From positions 1,674,001-1,738,000 of the forward strand of contig NC_015514.1 of the NCBI RefSeq assembly GCF_000212695.1: 64,000 bases of DNA, read 5' to 3'. Source of the DNA: Cellulomonas fimi ATCC 484. Its GTDB lineage: Bacteria; Actinomycetota; Actinomycetes; Actinomycetales; Cellulomonadaceae. Under the pieces are notes generated by a model. The model did no database searches. It was given only the letters and a program-made list of their open reading frames with translations, and was not told the origin of the DNA. Numbering within the stretch: position 1 is the first letter of the stretch; each line of letters opens with the position of its first letter. Shown here one piece after another: positions 54,853-63,845 of the stretch. The translations under genes and the position numbers were made by a program.

Positions 54853-55800
54853 ATGCTCGTCGCCGCGGCACTCGTGCCCGACACCGCCCTCCTCGTCCCC
54901 GGCGTGGCGGGCTCCCTCGACCCCCTGCCCGCGTTGCGCGAGGCCGCCGTCACGGCCGTGCGCCGCGCCGCCGCTGACGCCGACCGCGTGGTCGTGGTCG
55001 CCCCGGGCCCGCTCGACTCGACGCCGTCGGGCGTCGTGCGTGGGTCGTTCGCCTCGGCGGGCGTGCCCGACCGGCTGCTGGCGTGGGACGTGCCCGAGGT
55101 CCGGGTCGGGGACGGGGCGACGCGGCTCGTCCCGGCGGTCGCGACGTCGCTCGCCCTGCACCTGCTCGCGCGCTCCGCCGTGGACCTGCCGGTCCGCCTG
55201 GTCGAGGTCGCCCGTGCGGCCGGCCGGGCCGGCGGCCCGATGCCTCCCGCGGCCGAGGCCCCGACCGGCGCCACGGCCGGGCCCGGGGACCGTGCGGCGG
55301 ACCTCGCGGCGCTCGGGTCGCGGCTCGCCGGCGCCGCGGGTGAACGGGTCGCGCTCGTCGTCGTCGGGTCGGGCAGCGCCCGGCACGGCCCCGACGCACC
55401 GCTCGCGGACGACGACCGTGCGCCCGCGCTCGACGCGTCGCTCGCGGCCGACCTCGCCGACGCCGGGCCCGGTGCCCGCGCGCGCCTCTCGGCGCTCGAC
55501 GAGCAGCTCGCGGCGGACCTCGCGGTGTCCGGCTGGCCGGGCTGGCAGGTGCTCCTGGGCGCCGTCCGGGCCGGCGTGGGCGGGGACGGAATAGGCGGGG
55601 ACGGAGTGGGCGGGGCCGGCGTAGGCGGGGACGGCATGGGCGGGCACGGCGCGCGCCGGGACGCCGTCGACGGCGCTGCGGCCGAGGCGTCGCCCGCTGC
55701 GGCGGAGGTCGACGCCGAGGTGCTCGCGCAGGACACCAGCTTCGGCGCGCACCACCTCGTCGCGCTGTGGAGGCTGCGCGCCGCCGGGGCGGCGTCGTGA
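54853..55800 (+). CDS. LigB-like (class III extradiol dioxygenase fold) protein, probably inactive
   Basis: 315 residues resembling the actinobacterial LigB-like family encoded before miaA (ALVPDTALLVPGVAGSLDPL at the N-terminus, VVVVAPGPLDS, VVVGSGSARHGPDAP, HHLVALWRLRAA at the end). The His usually found near the N-terminus as a metal ligand is missing, so dioxygenase activity is doubtful. Residues about 241-265 are a Gly repeat from a 15-bp tandem array. TAGCGT ends 7 nt before ATG 54853. The stop overlaps the miaA start by 4 nt. Confidence 0.7.
   Translation: MLVAAALVPDTALLVPGVAGSLDPLPALREAAVTAVRRAAADADRVVVVAPGPLDSTPSGVVRGSFASAGVPDRLLAWDVPEVRVGDGATRLVPAVATSLALHLLARSAVDLPVRLVEVARAAGRAGGPMPPAAEAPTGATAGPGDRAADLAALGSRLAGAAGERVALVVVGSGSARHGPDAPLADDDRAPALDASLAADLADAGPGARARLSALDEQLAADLAVSGWPGWQVLLGAVRAGVGGDGIGGDGVGGAGVGGDGMGGHGARRDAVDGAAAEASPAAAEVDAEVLAQDTSFGAHHLVALWRLRAAGAAS
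55573..55647 (+). repeat. Five 15-bp tandem repeats inside the LigB-like gene
   Basis: Units start at 55573, 55588, 55603, 55618 and 55633 with core GGCGGGG, encoding GVGGD-GIGGD-GVGGA-GVGGD-GMGGH. The array keeps the reading frame and could vary in copy number. It inserts a flexible Gly-rich loop. Confidence 0.9.
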
Positions 55801-56753
55801 GCCTGGTCGTCGCCGTCGTGGGCCCCACCGCGACCGGCAAGTCCGACCTGGGGATCGCGCTCGCCCTCGCGCTCGGCGGCGAGGTCGTGAACACGGACGC
55901 GATGCAGCTCTACCGCGGCATGGACGTCGGCACCGCGAAGGTCCCGCCCGCGCAGCGCCGGGGCGTCCCGCACCACCTGCTCGACGTCCTGGAGCCCGAC
56001 GAGGACGCCACCGTCGCCGACTACCAGTCCCGCGCGCGAGCCGTCCTCGACGACCTCGCTGGCCGGGACCGCCGCGCGGTGGCCGTCGGCGGCTCGGGCC
56101 TCTACGTCCGCGCGCTGCTCGACCGCATGGATTTCCCGGGGACGGACCCGGAGCTGCGCGCACGCCTGGAGGAACGTGCGGAGCGCGAGGGGTCGCGCGC
56201 GCTGCACGCCGAGCTCGCGACGCTCGACCCGGTCGCCGCCGACGGCATCGGGCCGCGCAACGCCCGCCGCGTCGTGCGGGCGCTGGAGGTCATCGCCCTC
56301 ACGGGCCGCCCGTACTCGGCGTCGCTCCCGCAGCACGTGTACGAGGTGCCGGCCGTGCAGATCGGGCTCGACTGCGACCGGCCGACGCTCGACGCCCGCG
56401 TCGCCGGGCGCGTCGAGCGCATGTGGGCCGACGGGCTCGTCGCGGAGGTCGAGGGGCTCGCGGCCCGCGGGCTGGGGCGCACCGCGTCCCGCGCGGTCGG
56501 GTACGCCGAGGTGCTCGCGGTCCTGCGTGGCGAGATCGACGAGGACGAGGCGCGCACGCGCACCGTCGCGGGCACCCGGCGCCTGGCCCGCAAGCAGATG
56601 GGCTGGTTCGGGCGCGACCCGCGCGTGCACTGGCTCGACGCGCAGGACCCGGAGCTGCTGGCGCGCGCCCTCGACCTCGTCGCGCGCGCGGACGCGGGCA
56701 CGCTCGGACCCGCGACGGACGACCCCGCACCCCGCCGTAGTCTGGGGTCATGA
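55797..56753 (+). CDS. miaA: tRNA dimethylallyltransferase MiaA
   Basis: Adds dimethylallyl to A37 of tRNAs, the substrate for MiaB. 318 residues: P-loop GPTATGKSDLGIALA, NTDAMQLYRGMDVGTAKVPP, HHLLDVL, GGSGLYVRAL, and RKQMGWFGRDPRVHWLDA. GTG overlaps the LigB-like stop; its own stop overlaps the dapF start (ATGA). Confidence 0.97.
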   Translation: MSLVVAVVGPTATGKSDLGIALALALGGEVVNTDAMQLYRGMDVGTAKVPPAQRRGVPHHLLDVLEPDEDATVADYQSRARAVLDDLAGRDRRAVAVGGSGLYVRALLDRMDFPGTDPELRARLEERAEREGSRALHAELATLDPVAADGIGPRNARRVVRALEVIALTGRPYSASLPQHVYEVPAVQIGLDCDRPTLDARVAGRVERMWADGLVAEVEGLAARGLGRTASRAVGYAEVLAVLRGEIDEDEARTRTVAGTRRLARKQMGWFGRDPRVHWLDAQDPELLARALDLVARADAGTLGPATDDPAPRRSLGS

Positions 56754-57742
56754 CGACCGTCCCGGCCCCCTCCGCCGCGCCCGCCGCCCCGCCCGTCGCG
56801 GCCGGCCTGCCGGTGACGAAGGGGCACGGCACGCAGAACGACTTCGTCCTGCTCGACGACCGCGACGGCCTGCTCGACCTCACCCCGGCGCTCGTGCGCG
56901 AGCTCGCCGACCGCCGGGCCGGCCTCGGCGGGGACGGCGTCATCCGCCTGGTCCGCAGCGCCCACCTCCCCGAGGGGGCCGCACTGCTCGCCGACGTCCC
57001 GGACGCGACGTGGTTCATGGACTACCGCAACGCCGACGGCTCGGTCGCCGAGATGTGCGGCAACGGGGTGCGCGTGGTCGCCGCGTTCGCGGAGCGCCTC
57101 GGGCTCTGGGACGCGTCCGACGGCGAGCTCGTCCTCGGCACGCGTGCCGGTGTCCGGCGCGTGCGCCGCGTGCCCGTCCCGGACGGGCTGCCCGACGCGG
57201 TCTGGTACGCGGTCGACATGGGGCGCTGGTACCTGCCCGGAGGCGAGGACGCGGTGCGTGACGGCTTCGACGCGCAGGTGGCCGTCGCCGGTCTGGCGGA
57301 CGTGCGGCCGGCGCTCGGCGTAGACGTCGGGAACCCGCACACCGTCCTCGCGCTCCCCGGCCCCGAGGAGCTCGACGCGGCCGACCTCACGCGCGCGCCC
57401 GAGGTGCGTCCCGTCCCGCCGCACGGCACGAACGTCGAGCTCGTGGTGCCCCTGGGGGAGACACCCGGGCCCGACGGCGCGCTCGTCGGCCGCGTCGCGA
57501 TGCGCGTGCACGAGCGCGGCGTCGGCGAGACCCGCTCGTGCGGGACGGGCGCGTGCGCAGCCGCGCTCGCGGTGCGGACGTGGGCCGGTGCCGGTGCGCC
57601 CGACGTGTGGCTCGTCGACGTGCCCGGCGGCACCGTGCGCGTCACGGCGCTGTCCGACGGCCACGTCGAGCTCGCGGGACCCGCCGTCCTCGTCGCGACG
57701 GCCACGGTCGACCTCGCAGCGGTCGCGACGCGGACCCCGTGA
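56750..57742 (+). CDS. dapF: Diaminopimelate epimerase
   Basis: Converts LL- to meso-diaminopimelate for lysine and peptidoglycan. 330 residues, longer than usual because of an Ala/Pro N-terminal extension and insert. Catalytic thiols intact: MCGNGVRV (C103) and RSCGTGACA (C264). TAGTCT (56738-56743) ends 6 nt before the ATG, so it may have its own leaderless start besides coupling to miaA. Confidence 0.97.
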   Translation: MTTVPAPSAAPAAPPVAAGLPVTKGHGTQNDFVLLDDRDGLLDLTPALVRELADRRAGLGGDGVIRLVRSAHLPEGAALLADVPDATWFMDYRNADGSVAEMCGNGVRVVAAFAERLGLWDASDGELVLGTRAGVRRVRRVPVPDGLPDAVWYAVDMGRWYLPGGEDAVRDGFDAQVAVAGLADVRPALGVDVGNPHTVLALPGPEELDAADLTRAPEVRPVPPHGTNVELVVPLGETPGPDGALVGRVAMRVHERGVGETRSCGTGACAAALAVRTWAGAGAPDVWLVDVPGGTVRVTALSDGHVELAGPAVLVATATVDLAAVATRTP

Positions 57743-58137
57743 GCACGGCGCCCGGCGCCGGCGCGGTCGGCGCGCCGCAGGCCCCCGGGGACCTGCCACG
57801 GGCCGTCGCCACGGCACCGGGCGGGGTCGTGGTCCTCGCGGCCGAGGACCTGGGGGCAGCGCTCGGCGCGCGCGCGACCGTCGTGCAGTTCTCCAGCACG
57901 TTCTGCACCCCGTGCCGCCGCACGCGGCTCGTCGTCGAGCACGCGCTCCGCTCGGAGCCGGGCGTCGTCCACGTCGAGCTCGACGTCGCCGACCACCTGG
58001 CGCTCGGGGAGCGGCTCGACGTCACCTCGACCCCCACGGTCCTGGTGCTCGACGTGCGCGGGCGGGTGCGCCGCCGGGCCGCGGGAGTGCCGACGCTCGC
58101 GCAGGTGCGGGCCGCCCTCGCGGACGCGACCGCCTGA
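57739..58137 (+). CDS. Thioredoxin-like protein
   Basis: 132 residues, GTG overlapping the dapF stop by 4 nt. A thioredoxin fold with CxxC in SSTFCTPCRRTR (about residues 53-64) and a cis-Pro region STPTVLVLDVRG. No signal peptide, so cytoplasmic. DapF has two active-site cysteines that must stay reduced; reduction of DapF is a possible role, but that is inference. Confidence 0.82.
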   Translation: MSTAPGAGAVGAPQAPGDLPRAVATAPGGVVVLAAEDLGAALGARATVVQFSSTFCTPCRRTRLVVEHALRSEPGVVHVELDVADHLALGERLDVTSTPTVLVLDVRGRVRRRAAGVPTLAQVRAALADATA

Positions 58138-58139
58138 CG

Positions 58140-58751
58140 TCAGGCGTCGCGGACCGCCAGCACCCGGAAGCCCTTGGCGCTCGCGGTCCGTTCGACGACG
58201 GTGCCCGCACCGAGCGCGTCGGCGAGCCAGCGCTGCAGCGAGTCCGCGCCGAGGTTCTTGCCGACCACCAGGTGCGCGTCGCCGCCGGGCGTGCGGCGCG
58301 GCAGCCAGCGCAGCAGCAGCGTGTGCAGGGCGTCCTTGCCCACGCGGATCGGCGGGTTGGAGCGGATCGTCGCGAAGCGCACGTCGTCGGGGACGTCGTC
58401 GGGGAGGGCGGCCACCACGTTGGCGAGCCCGAGCGCGGCGGCGTTGCGCCGGACGAGGTCGAGCGCGCGCTCGTTGACGTCGACCGCCCACACGCGGGCG
58501 TCGGGCGACTCGAGGGCGAGCGACAGCGCGACGGGTCCCCAGCCGCACCCGAGGTCCAGGAGGTCACCCTGCGCCGGCGCAGGCGGGGCCGTGCGCAGCA
58601 GCACCTGCGTGCCGAGGTCGACGTGGTCGGGGGAGAACACGCCGCCGGCGGTCTGCACCTGCACGCGCCGCCCGGCGAGCTCGACACCCACGGTCCGCAG
58701 CTCCACCGGGGACGCGGGCTGCGCGGTGAAGTAGTGCTCCTGGCCGGTCAC
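58140..58751 (-). CDS. RsmC-like rRNA/DNA small-domain methyltransferase
   Basis: 203 residues: SAM-binding LLDLGCGWGPVALSLALE, acidic loop WAVDVNERALDLV and catalytic motif SNPPIRVGKDA (NPPF/Y type), matching the RsmC/MTS family of 16S rRNA guanine-N2 methyltransferases. Only the MTS domain is present, as is common in actinobacteria. GTG 58751, 2 bp from the convergent thioredoxin gene end and divergent from hflX. Confidence 0.85.
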   Translation of the reverse strand: MTGQEHYFTAQPASPVELRTVGVELAGRRVQVQTAGGVFSPDHVDLGTQVLLRTAPPAPAQGDLLDLGCGWGPVALSLALESPDARVWAVDVNERALDLVRRNAAALGLANVVAALPDDVPDDVRFATIRSNPPIRVGKDALHTLLLRWLPRRTPGGDAHLVVGKNLGADSLQRWLADALGAGTVVERTASAKGFRVLAVRDA

Positions 58752-58859
58752 GACGCCGACCCTACCGGCGGTGGCCGAACCGCTCGGCCGGCAGCGAAAT
58801 GCGTCGCCGGGTCGGGGGTGCCGTGCGACCCTGGGAGGACCCGAACCGAGAGGATCCGC

Positions 58860-60380
58860 GTGAACGACCCGCAGCACACCACCCACGAGGCCGAGGCGTA
58901 CGACCCGCCTCGATCCGTGCAGGACGTCGCCGACGACGTCGTCGCGCGTGTGCTCGCCCGGGCCGGCACCGCGCTCCAGGACGGTGCGACCGTCCACTCG
59001 TCGTTCGACGGCGACCAGCTCGACCTCGAGGAGCGCACGTCGCTGCGCCGGGTCGCCGGGCTGTCGACCGAGCTCGAGGACGTCACCGAGGTCGAGTACC
59101 GCCAGCTGCGCCTCGAGAAGGTCGTGCTGGTCGGCGTCTGGGGCACGGGCACGGCGGAGGACGCGGAGATCTCCCTGCGCGAGCTCGCGGCGCTCGCCGA
59201 GACGGCGGGCTCGGAGGTCCTCGACGGCGTCATCCAGCGGCGCCGCACGCCCGACCCCGGTACCTACCTCGGGTCCGGCAAGGCGGCCGAGCTCGCGATG
59301 CTCGTCGCGTCGGTCGGCGCGGACACGGTCGTCGTCGACGGCGAGTTGGCGCCGTCGCAGCGCCGCGCGCTGGAGGACATCGTGCGCGTCAAGGTCGTCG
59401 ACCGGACGGCGCTGATCCTCGACATCTTCGCGCAGCACGCCAAGTCCCGGGAGGGCAAGGCGCAGGTCGAGCTCGCGCAGCTCGAGTACCTGCTGCCGCG
59501 CCTGCGCGGGTGGGGCGAGTCGATGTCCCGGCAGGCCGGTGGCCAGGTCGGCGGGGCAGGTGCCGGCATGGGCTCCCGTGGTCCCGGTGAGACGAAGATC
59601 GAGCTCGACCGCCGGCGGATCCGCAACCGGATGGCGAAGCTGCGGCGGGAGATCGCCGCGATGGAGCCCGCGCGCCGCACCAAGCGCGCGTCGCGCAAGA
59701 AGAACGCGATCCCGTCGGTCGCGATCGCCGGGTACACCAACGCCGGCAAGTCGTCGCTGCTCAACCGGCTGACGAACGCCGGTGTGCTCGTCGAGAACGC
59801 GCTGTTCGCGACGCTGGACCCGACGGTCCGCCGTGCGGAGACGACGGACGGCCGGGTCTACACGCTCGCCGACACCGTCGGGTTCGTGCGCGCGCTGCCG
59901 CACCAGCTCGTCGAGGCGTTCCGCTCGACGCTCGAGGAGGTCGCGGACGCCGACCTGCTGCTGCACGTCGTCGACGCCTCCCACCCGGACCCCGAGGGGC
60001 AGATCGCGGCCGTCCGGCACGTCTTCGCCGACATCCCGGGCGCGATGGACGTCCCCGAGATCATCGTGCTCAACAAGGCCGACCGTGCGTCGGCGGAGGC
60101 GATCGCCCGGCTGCGGTCGCGCGAGGTGCACTCCGTCGTCGTCTCGGCGCACACGGGTGAGGGCATCGCGGAGCTCCAGGCGCTCATCGCCGACCAGCTG
60201 CCCCGGCCGGGCGTCGCGGTCGACGTGGTCGTCCCGTACGACCGCGGCGACCTCGTGAGCCGGGTGCACGAGCACGGCGACATCGACGCCGAGGAGCACA
60301 CGCCGCTGGGCACCGCGCTGCGGGCCCGGGTGGACGAGGCGCTCGCCGCGGAGCTCGAGGCGGCCTCCGTCGCCCGCTGA
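58860..60380 (+). CDS. hflX: GTPase HflX
   Basis: Ribosome-binding GTPase involved in splitting stalled or heat-damaged ribosomes. 506 residues: N-terminal HflX domain (VLVGVWGTGTAEDAEISLRE, GSGKAAELAML), glycine-rich linker (GGAGAGMGSRGPGETKIELD), G domain with GYTNAGKSS (K297), DTVGF and NKAD. GTG 58860 with GAGAGGA upstream. Follows miaA-dapF as in related genomes. A strong hairpin follows. Confidence 0.96.
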   Translation: MNDPQHTTHEAEAYDPPRSVQDVADDVVARVLARAGTALQDGATVHSSFDGDQLDLEERTSLRRVAGLSTELEDVTEVEYRQLRLEKVVLVGVWGTGTAEDAEISLRELAALAETAGSEVLDGVIQRRRTPDPGTYLGSGKAAELAMLVASVGADTVVVDGELAPSQRRALEDIVRVKVVDRTALILDIFAQHAKSREGKAQVELAQLEYLLPRLRGWGESMSRQAGGQVGGAGAGMGSRGPGETKIELDRRRIRNRMAKLRREIAAMEPARRTKRASRKKNAIPSVAIAGYTNAGKSSLLNRLTNAGVLVENALFATLDPTVRRAETTDGRVYTLADTVGFVRALPHQLVEAFRSTLEEVADADLLLHVVDASHPDPEGQIAAVRHVFADIPGAMDVPEIIVLNKADRASAEAIARLRSREVHSVVVSAHTGEGIAELQALIADQLPRPGVAVDVVVPYDRGDLVSRVHEHGDIDAEEHTPLGTALRARVDEALAAELEAASVAR

Positions 60381-60406
60381 GCCCCGGCGGCGCGAGCTGC
60401 TGCGAA

Positions 60407-60439
60407 CCGGCCGGTCACCCCTCGTGGGCGACCGGCCGG
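60407..60439 (+). terminator. Terminator after hflX
   Basis: CCGGCCGGTC (60407-60416) pairs with GACCGGCCGG (60430-60439); the 13-nt loop contains a further CCC/GGG pairing. It lies 26 nt after the hflX stop and before the DinG promoter. Confidence 0.7.
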
Positions 60440-60480
60440 CGTCGCGTCGGGGTGTGGGCGAGCCCGACTAGGCTGTCGCG

Positions 60481-62586
60481 GTGCCCCCAGCCGAACCCTC
60501 GGTCGACGACCTGCTCGACCTCGCCGTCGGCGCCCTCGGGGGTGCGCGCCGGGACGGCCAGCACACGATGGCGACGGCCGTCGCGGACGCGCTCGAGTCG
60601 GGTGAGCACCTGCTGGTGCAGGCCGGCACGGGCACGGGGAAGTCGCTCGGGTACCTCGTGCCCGCGGTCCGCCACGCGGTCCTGGCGGACGAGCGCGTGG
60701 TCGTGTCCACGGCGACGCTCGCGCTGCAGCGGCAGGTCGTGACGCGGGACCTCCCGCTCGTCGCCGACGCGCTCGCGCCGCGGCTGCCGCGCGCCCCGCG
60801 GATCGCGCTGCTCAAGGGCTGGCACAACTACGCGTGCGTGCACAAGGTCGCCGGCGGGTACCCCGACGACGAGCCGGGCACGCTGTTCGACCTCGGTGAC
60901 CACGCGGGTGCCGCGGACCACCCCGCGGTCGCGGGCGCAGGGCGGCGCGACGGCGGTGAGTCGCTGGGGGAGCAGGTGGTGCGGCTGCGCGAGTGGGCGC
61001 AGGAGACAGCGACGGGCGACCGTGACGACCTCGTCCCGGGCGTCACCGACCGGGCCTGGAGCCAGGTCTCGGTCACGTCGCTGGAGTGCCTGGGGACCCG
61101 TTGCCCGATGATCGACGAGTGCTTCCCCGAGCGGGCGCGCGCCGCGGCGCGGGAGGCCGACGTGGTGGTGACCAACCACGCGATGCTCGGGATCGCCGCG
61201 TCCGGTTCGCCGGGCGTGCTTCCCGAGCACGACGTCCTGGTCGTCGACGAGGCGCACGAGCTCACGGACCGCGTGACCGCGCAGGCGACGTCCGACCTGT
61301 CGATCGCGACCGTCGAGCACGCCGCGCGCCTCGCGCGGCGGCACGGCGGCGTGCCGACCACCGACCTCGACACCGCGGGCCAGGCGCTCGCCGCGGCTCT
61401 CGTCGAGCTGCCCGAGGGACGGTTCCCGGACGGGCTGCCGGACGCGCCCCGCGCCGCCGTCGCCGCGGTGCGCGACGCCTCCCGGACGCTGCTCAGCGTG
61501 CTCAAGCCCGAGCCTGCCGCGGGGGGCAAGGCGGCCCCGCCCGACGGGGGGCTGAAGATGGCGGCGTCCGCGATGCTCGCGCTGTTCGAGGTCGCCGACC
61601 GCATGGCGGCCGACCCGGAGGACACACGGCACACCGTGCTGTGGTGCGCCCGCTCGGAGGACCGGCGTGGCGCGGTGCTCACGCGGCTGCACGCTGCGCC
61701 GCTCGCGGTCAACGGCCTCATCCGCACGCACCTGCTGGCGGGGCGCACGGGCGTGCTCACGTCGGCCACCCTGTCCATCGGCGGGTCGTTCGACCCCGTG
61801 GCGAGGTCGGTGGGCCTCGAGGTCCGCCCGGACGCCGAGCCCGTGGGGCCGACCGAGGTCCGACCTCACGAGGACGAGCCCACGCAGAAGGCACCCCAGT
61901 CGCCGGACGCGACGCCCACGTGGCGCGGGCTCGACGTCGGCAGCCCTTTCGACTACCCCCGCCAGGGCATCCTCTACGTGGCCCGGCGGCTGCCGCCCCC
62001 GGGCCGTGAGCCCGCGACCGACGCGCAGCTCGACGAGATCGAGGCGCTCGTGCGCGCCGCCGGCGGCCGGACGCTCGGGCTGTTCTCGTCGCGACGTGCC
62101 GCCACGGCGGCGGCGCTGGCTCTGCGTGAGCGCCTGGACGTGCCGGTCCTGCTCCAGGGCGACGACCAGCTCCCGACGCTCGTCGCGCAGTTCGCGGCCG
62201 ACGAGCCGACGTGCCTGTTCGGCACTCTCTCGCTGTGGCAGGGCGTGGACGTGCCCGGCCCGACGTGCAGGCTCGTGCTCATCGACCGCATCCCCTTCCC
62301 CCGCCCGGACGACCCGGTGCGCTCCGCACGCGCGGAGGCCGTCGCCGCGGCCGGCGGGAACGGGTTCATGTCGGTGTCGGCGACGCACGCCGCCCTGCTG
62401 CTCGCGCAGGGCGCCGGTCGGCTCGTGCGGACCGTCGAGGACCGCGGCGTCGTCGCCGTCCTCGACCCGCGGCTGTCGACCGCCCGGTACGGCGACTTCC
62501 TCGCGCGCTCGCTCCCCGCGTTCTGGCGGACCACCGAGCGCGACGTCGCCGTGTCCGCACTGCAGCGTCTCGCTGCGGCGGACTAG
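60481..62586 (+). CDS. dinG: DinG/XPD-like iron-sulfur DNA helicase
   Basis: A 5'-3' superfamily-2 helicase of DNA repair. 701 residues: Walker A AGTGTGKS (K54), DEAH box VVDEAHEL, and four cysteines for a 4Fe-4S cluster (C119, C203, C208, C214), so the cluster is probably present. C-terminal helicase motifs include TLSLWQGVDVPG and QGAGRLVR. GTG lies 6 nt after TAGGCT (60469-60474), implying a leaderless mRNA. Confidence 0.93.
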   Translation: MPPAEPSVDDLLDLAVGALGGARRDGQHTMATAVADALESGEHLLVQAGTGTGKSLGYLVPAVRHAVLADERVVVSTATLALQRQVVTRDLPLVADALAPRLPRAPRIALLKGWHNYACVHKVAGGYPDDEPGTLFDLGDHAGAADHPAVAGAGRRDGGESLGEQVVRLREWAQETATGDRDDLVPGVTDRAWSQVSVTSLECLGTRCPMIDECFPERARAAAREADVVVTNHAMLGIAASGSPGVLPEHDVLVVDEAHELTDRVTAQATSDLSIATVEHAARLARRHGGVPTTDLDTAGQALAAALVELPEGRFPDGLPDAPRAAVAAVRDASRTLLSVLKPEPAAGGKAAPPDGGLKMAASAMLALFEVADRMAADPEDTRHTVLWCARSEDRRGAVLTRLHAAPLAVNGLIRTHLLAGRTGVLTSATLSIGGSFDPVARSVGLEVRPDAEPVGPTEVRPHEDEPTQKAPQSPDATPTWRGLDVGSPFDYPRQGILYVARRLPPPGREPATDAQLDEIEALVRAAGGRTLGLFSSRRAATAAALALRERLDVPVLLQGDDQLPTLVAQFAADEPTCLFGTLSLWQGVDVPGPTCRLVLIDRIPFPRPDDPVRSARAEAVAAAGGNGFMSVSATHAALLLAQGAGRLVRTVEDRGVVAVLDPRLSTARYGDFLARSLPAFWRTTERDVAVSALQRLAAAD

Positions 62587-62689
62587 CCTCGGACCAGCGC
62601 CGACGCGCGGTGCCGCTCCTGGTGGGTACCGACGCGCTGCCCGGCCGACCCGACCGACGGGCGGCCGCACGACGACGCAGGAGGACCCC

Positions 62690-63691
62690 ATGACCGACAT
62701 CCCCGACCTCGACGACGCCGTCCCCGACCCGACCGTGCCCCGGCGTCGCACGTCGAAGCTCGCGATCGTCGGTGCGGGCGCCGTCGGCTCGACGATGGCC
62801 TACGCCGCCCTCATGCGCGGTGCGGCCCGGACCGTCGCGCTGTTCGACATCAACCGGGCCAAGGCCGAGGCCGAGGCTCTCGACCTCGGGCACGGCATCC
62901 AGTTCATGCCGATGGCCGAGGTCGTCGGCTCGGACGACATCGCGGTGTGCGCGGGGGCCGACGTCGTGATGTTCACGGCCGGCGCGAAGCAGAAGCCCGG
63001 CCAGACGCGGATCGACCTCGCCGAGGCGACGATCGCGCTGGTCCGCAAGGTGCTGCCCTCCGTCGTCGAGGTCGCGCCCGACGCCGTCTACGTCATGGTG
63101 ACGAACCCGGTCGACGTCGTGACGTACGCCGCCCTGAAGATCTCGGGCCTGCCGCCGTCGCAGCTGTTCGGGTCCGGCACGGTGCTGGACTCCTCCCGGC
63201 TGCGCTACCTCCTCGCGCGCGAGACGGGCGTCGCCGTCCAGAACGTGCACGCGTACGTCGCGGGTGAGCACGGCGACAGCGAGCTCCCGCTGTGGAGCTC
63301 CGCGAGCATCGGCGCGGTGCCGCTGCTCGAGTGGAACGGCCTCGGCGGCCGCGGCCCGCTCACCGCGGAGGTGCGCGAGCGGATCGCGCACGAGGTGGTC
63401 GACTCCGCCTACCGGATCATCGAGGGCAAGGGCGCGACCAACTACGCCGTCGCGCTCGCAGGGTCGCGCATCATCGAGGCCGTGCTGAACGACGAGTCGC
63501 GGATCCTGCCCGTGTCCTCGCTGCTCGACGGCTACTACGGGATCTCCGACGTGTGCCTGTCCGTGCCCGCCGTGGTCGGCTCGGGTGGAGTGGGCGACCG
63601 GCTCGCGGTGCCCATGTCCGCCGACGAGCTGGCGGGGCTGCGTCGCTCGGCGGACGCGGTCCGCTCGGTGGCGCGCTCCTTCGGCTTCTGA
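62690..63691 (+). CDS. ldh: L-lactate dehydrogenase
   Basis: Interconverts pyruvate and L-lactate with NAD(H), allowing fermentative NADH reoxidation. 333 residues: KLAIVGAGAVGSTMAYA (Rossmann), FDINRAKAEAEALDLGHG, substrate loop TAGAKQKPGQTRIDL, DSSRLRYLLA (Arg), and active-site GEHGDSELPLW (His). The Gln after GAK favours lactate over malate as substrate. GAGGAC precedes ATG 62690. Confidence 0.95.
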   Translation: MTDIPDLDDAVPDPTVPRRRTSKLAIVGAGAVGSTMAYAALMRGAARTVALFDINRAKAEAEALDLGHGIQFMPMAEVVGSDDIAVCAGADVVMFTAGAKQKPGQTRIDLAEATIALVRKVLPSVVEVAPDAVYVMVTNPVDVVTYAALKISGLPPSQLFGSGTVLDSSRLRYLLARETGVAVQNVHAYVAGEHGDSELPLWSSASIGAVPLLEWNGLGGRGPLTAEVRERIAHEVVDSAYRIIEGKGATNYAVALAGSRIIEAVLNDESRILPVSSLLDGYYGISDVCLSVPAVVGSGGVGDRLAVPMSADELAGLRRSADAVRSVARSFGF

Positions 63692-63759
63692 CCGCTGCGC
63701 TCGTCCGGTACCGGCGGGCGCCTGCCGGCCGGCTCCGCGTCGTCCCGGCAGTGGTGACC

Positions 63760-63794
63760 AGCCGGGTGCCGCCCGCGAGGGACGGCACCCGGCT
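63760..63794. terminator. Terminator between ldh and Rho_N-type gene
   Basis: AGCCGGGTGCCG (63760-63771) pairs perfectly with 63783-63794 around an 11-nt loop, between two convergent genes, so it can serve both. Confidence 0.7.
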
Positions 63795-63845
63795 GTGTCG
63801 ACGTCGGCCAGCGCGCTCCTGGGCGGGTCGGTGGCGCTGGGCGGG

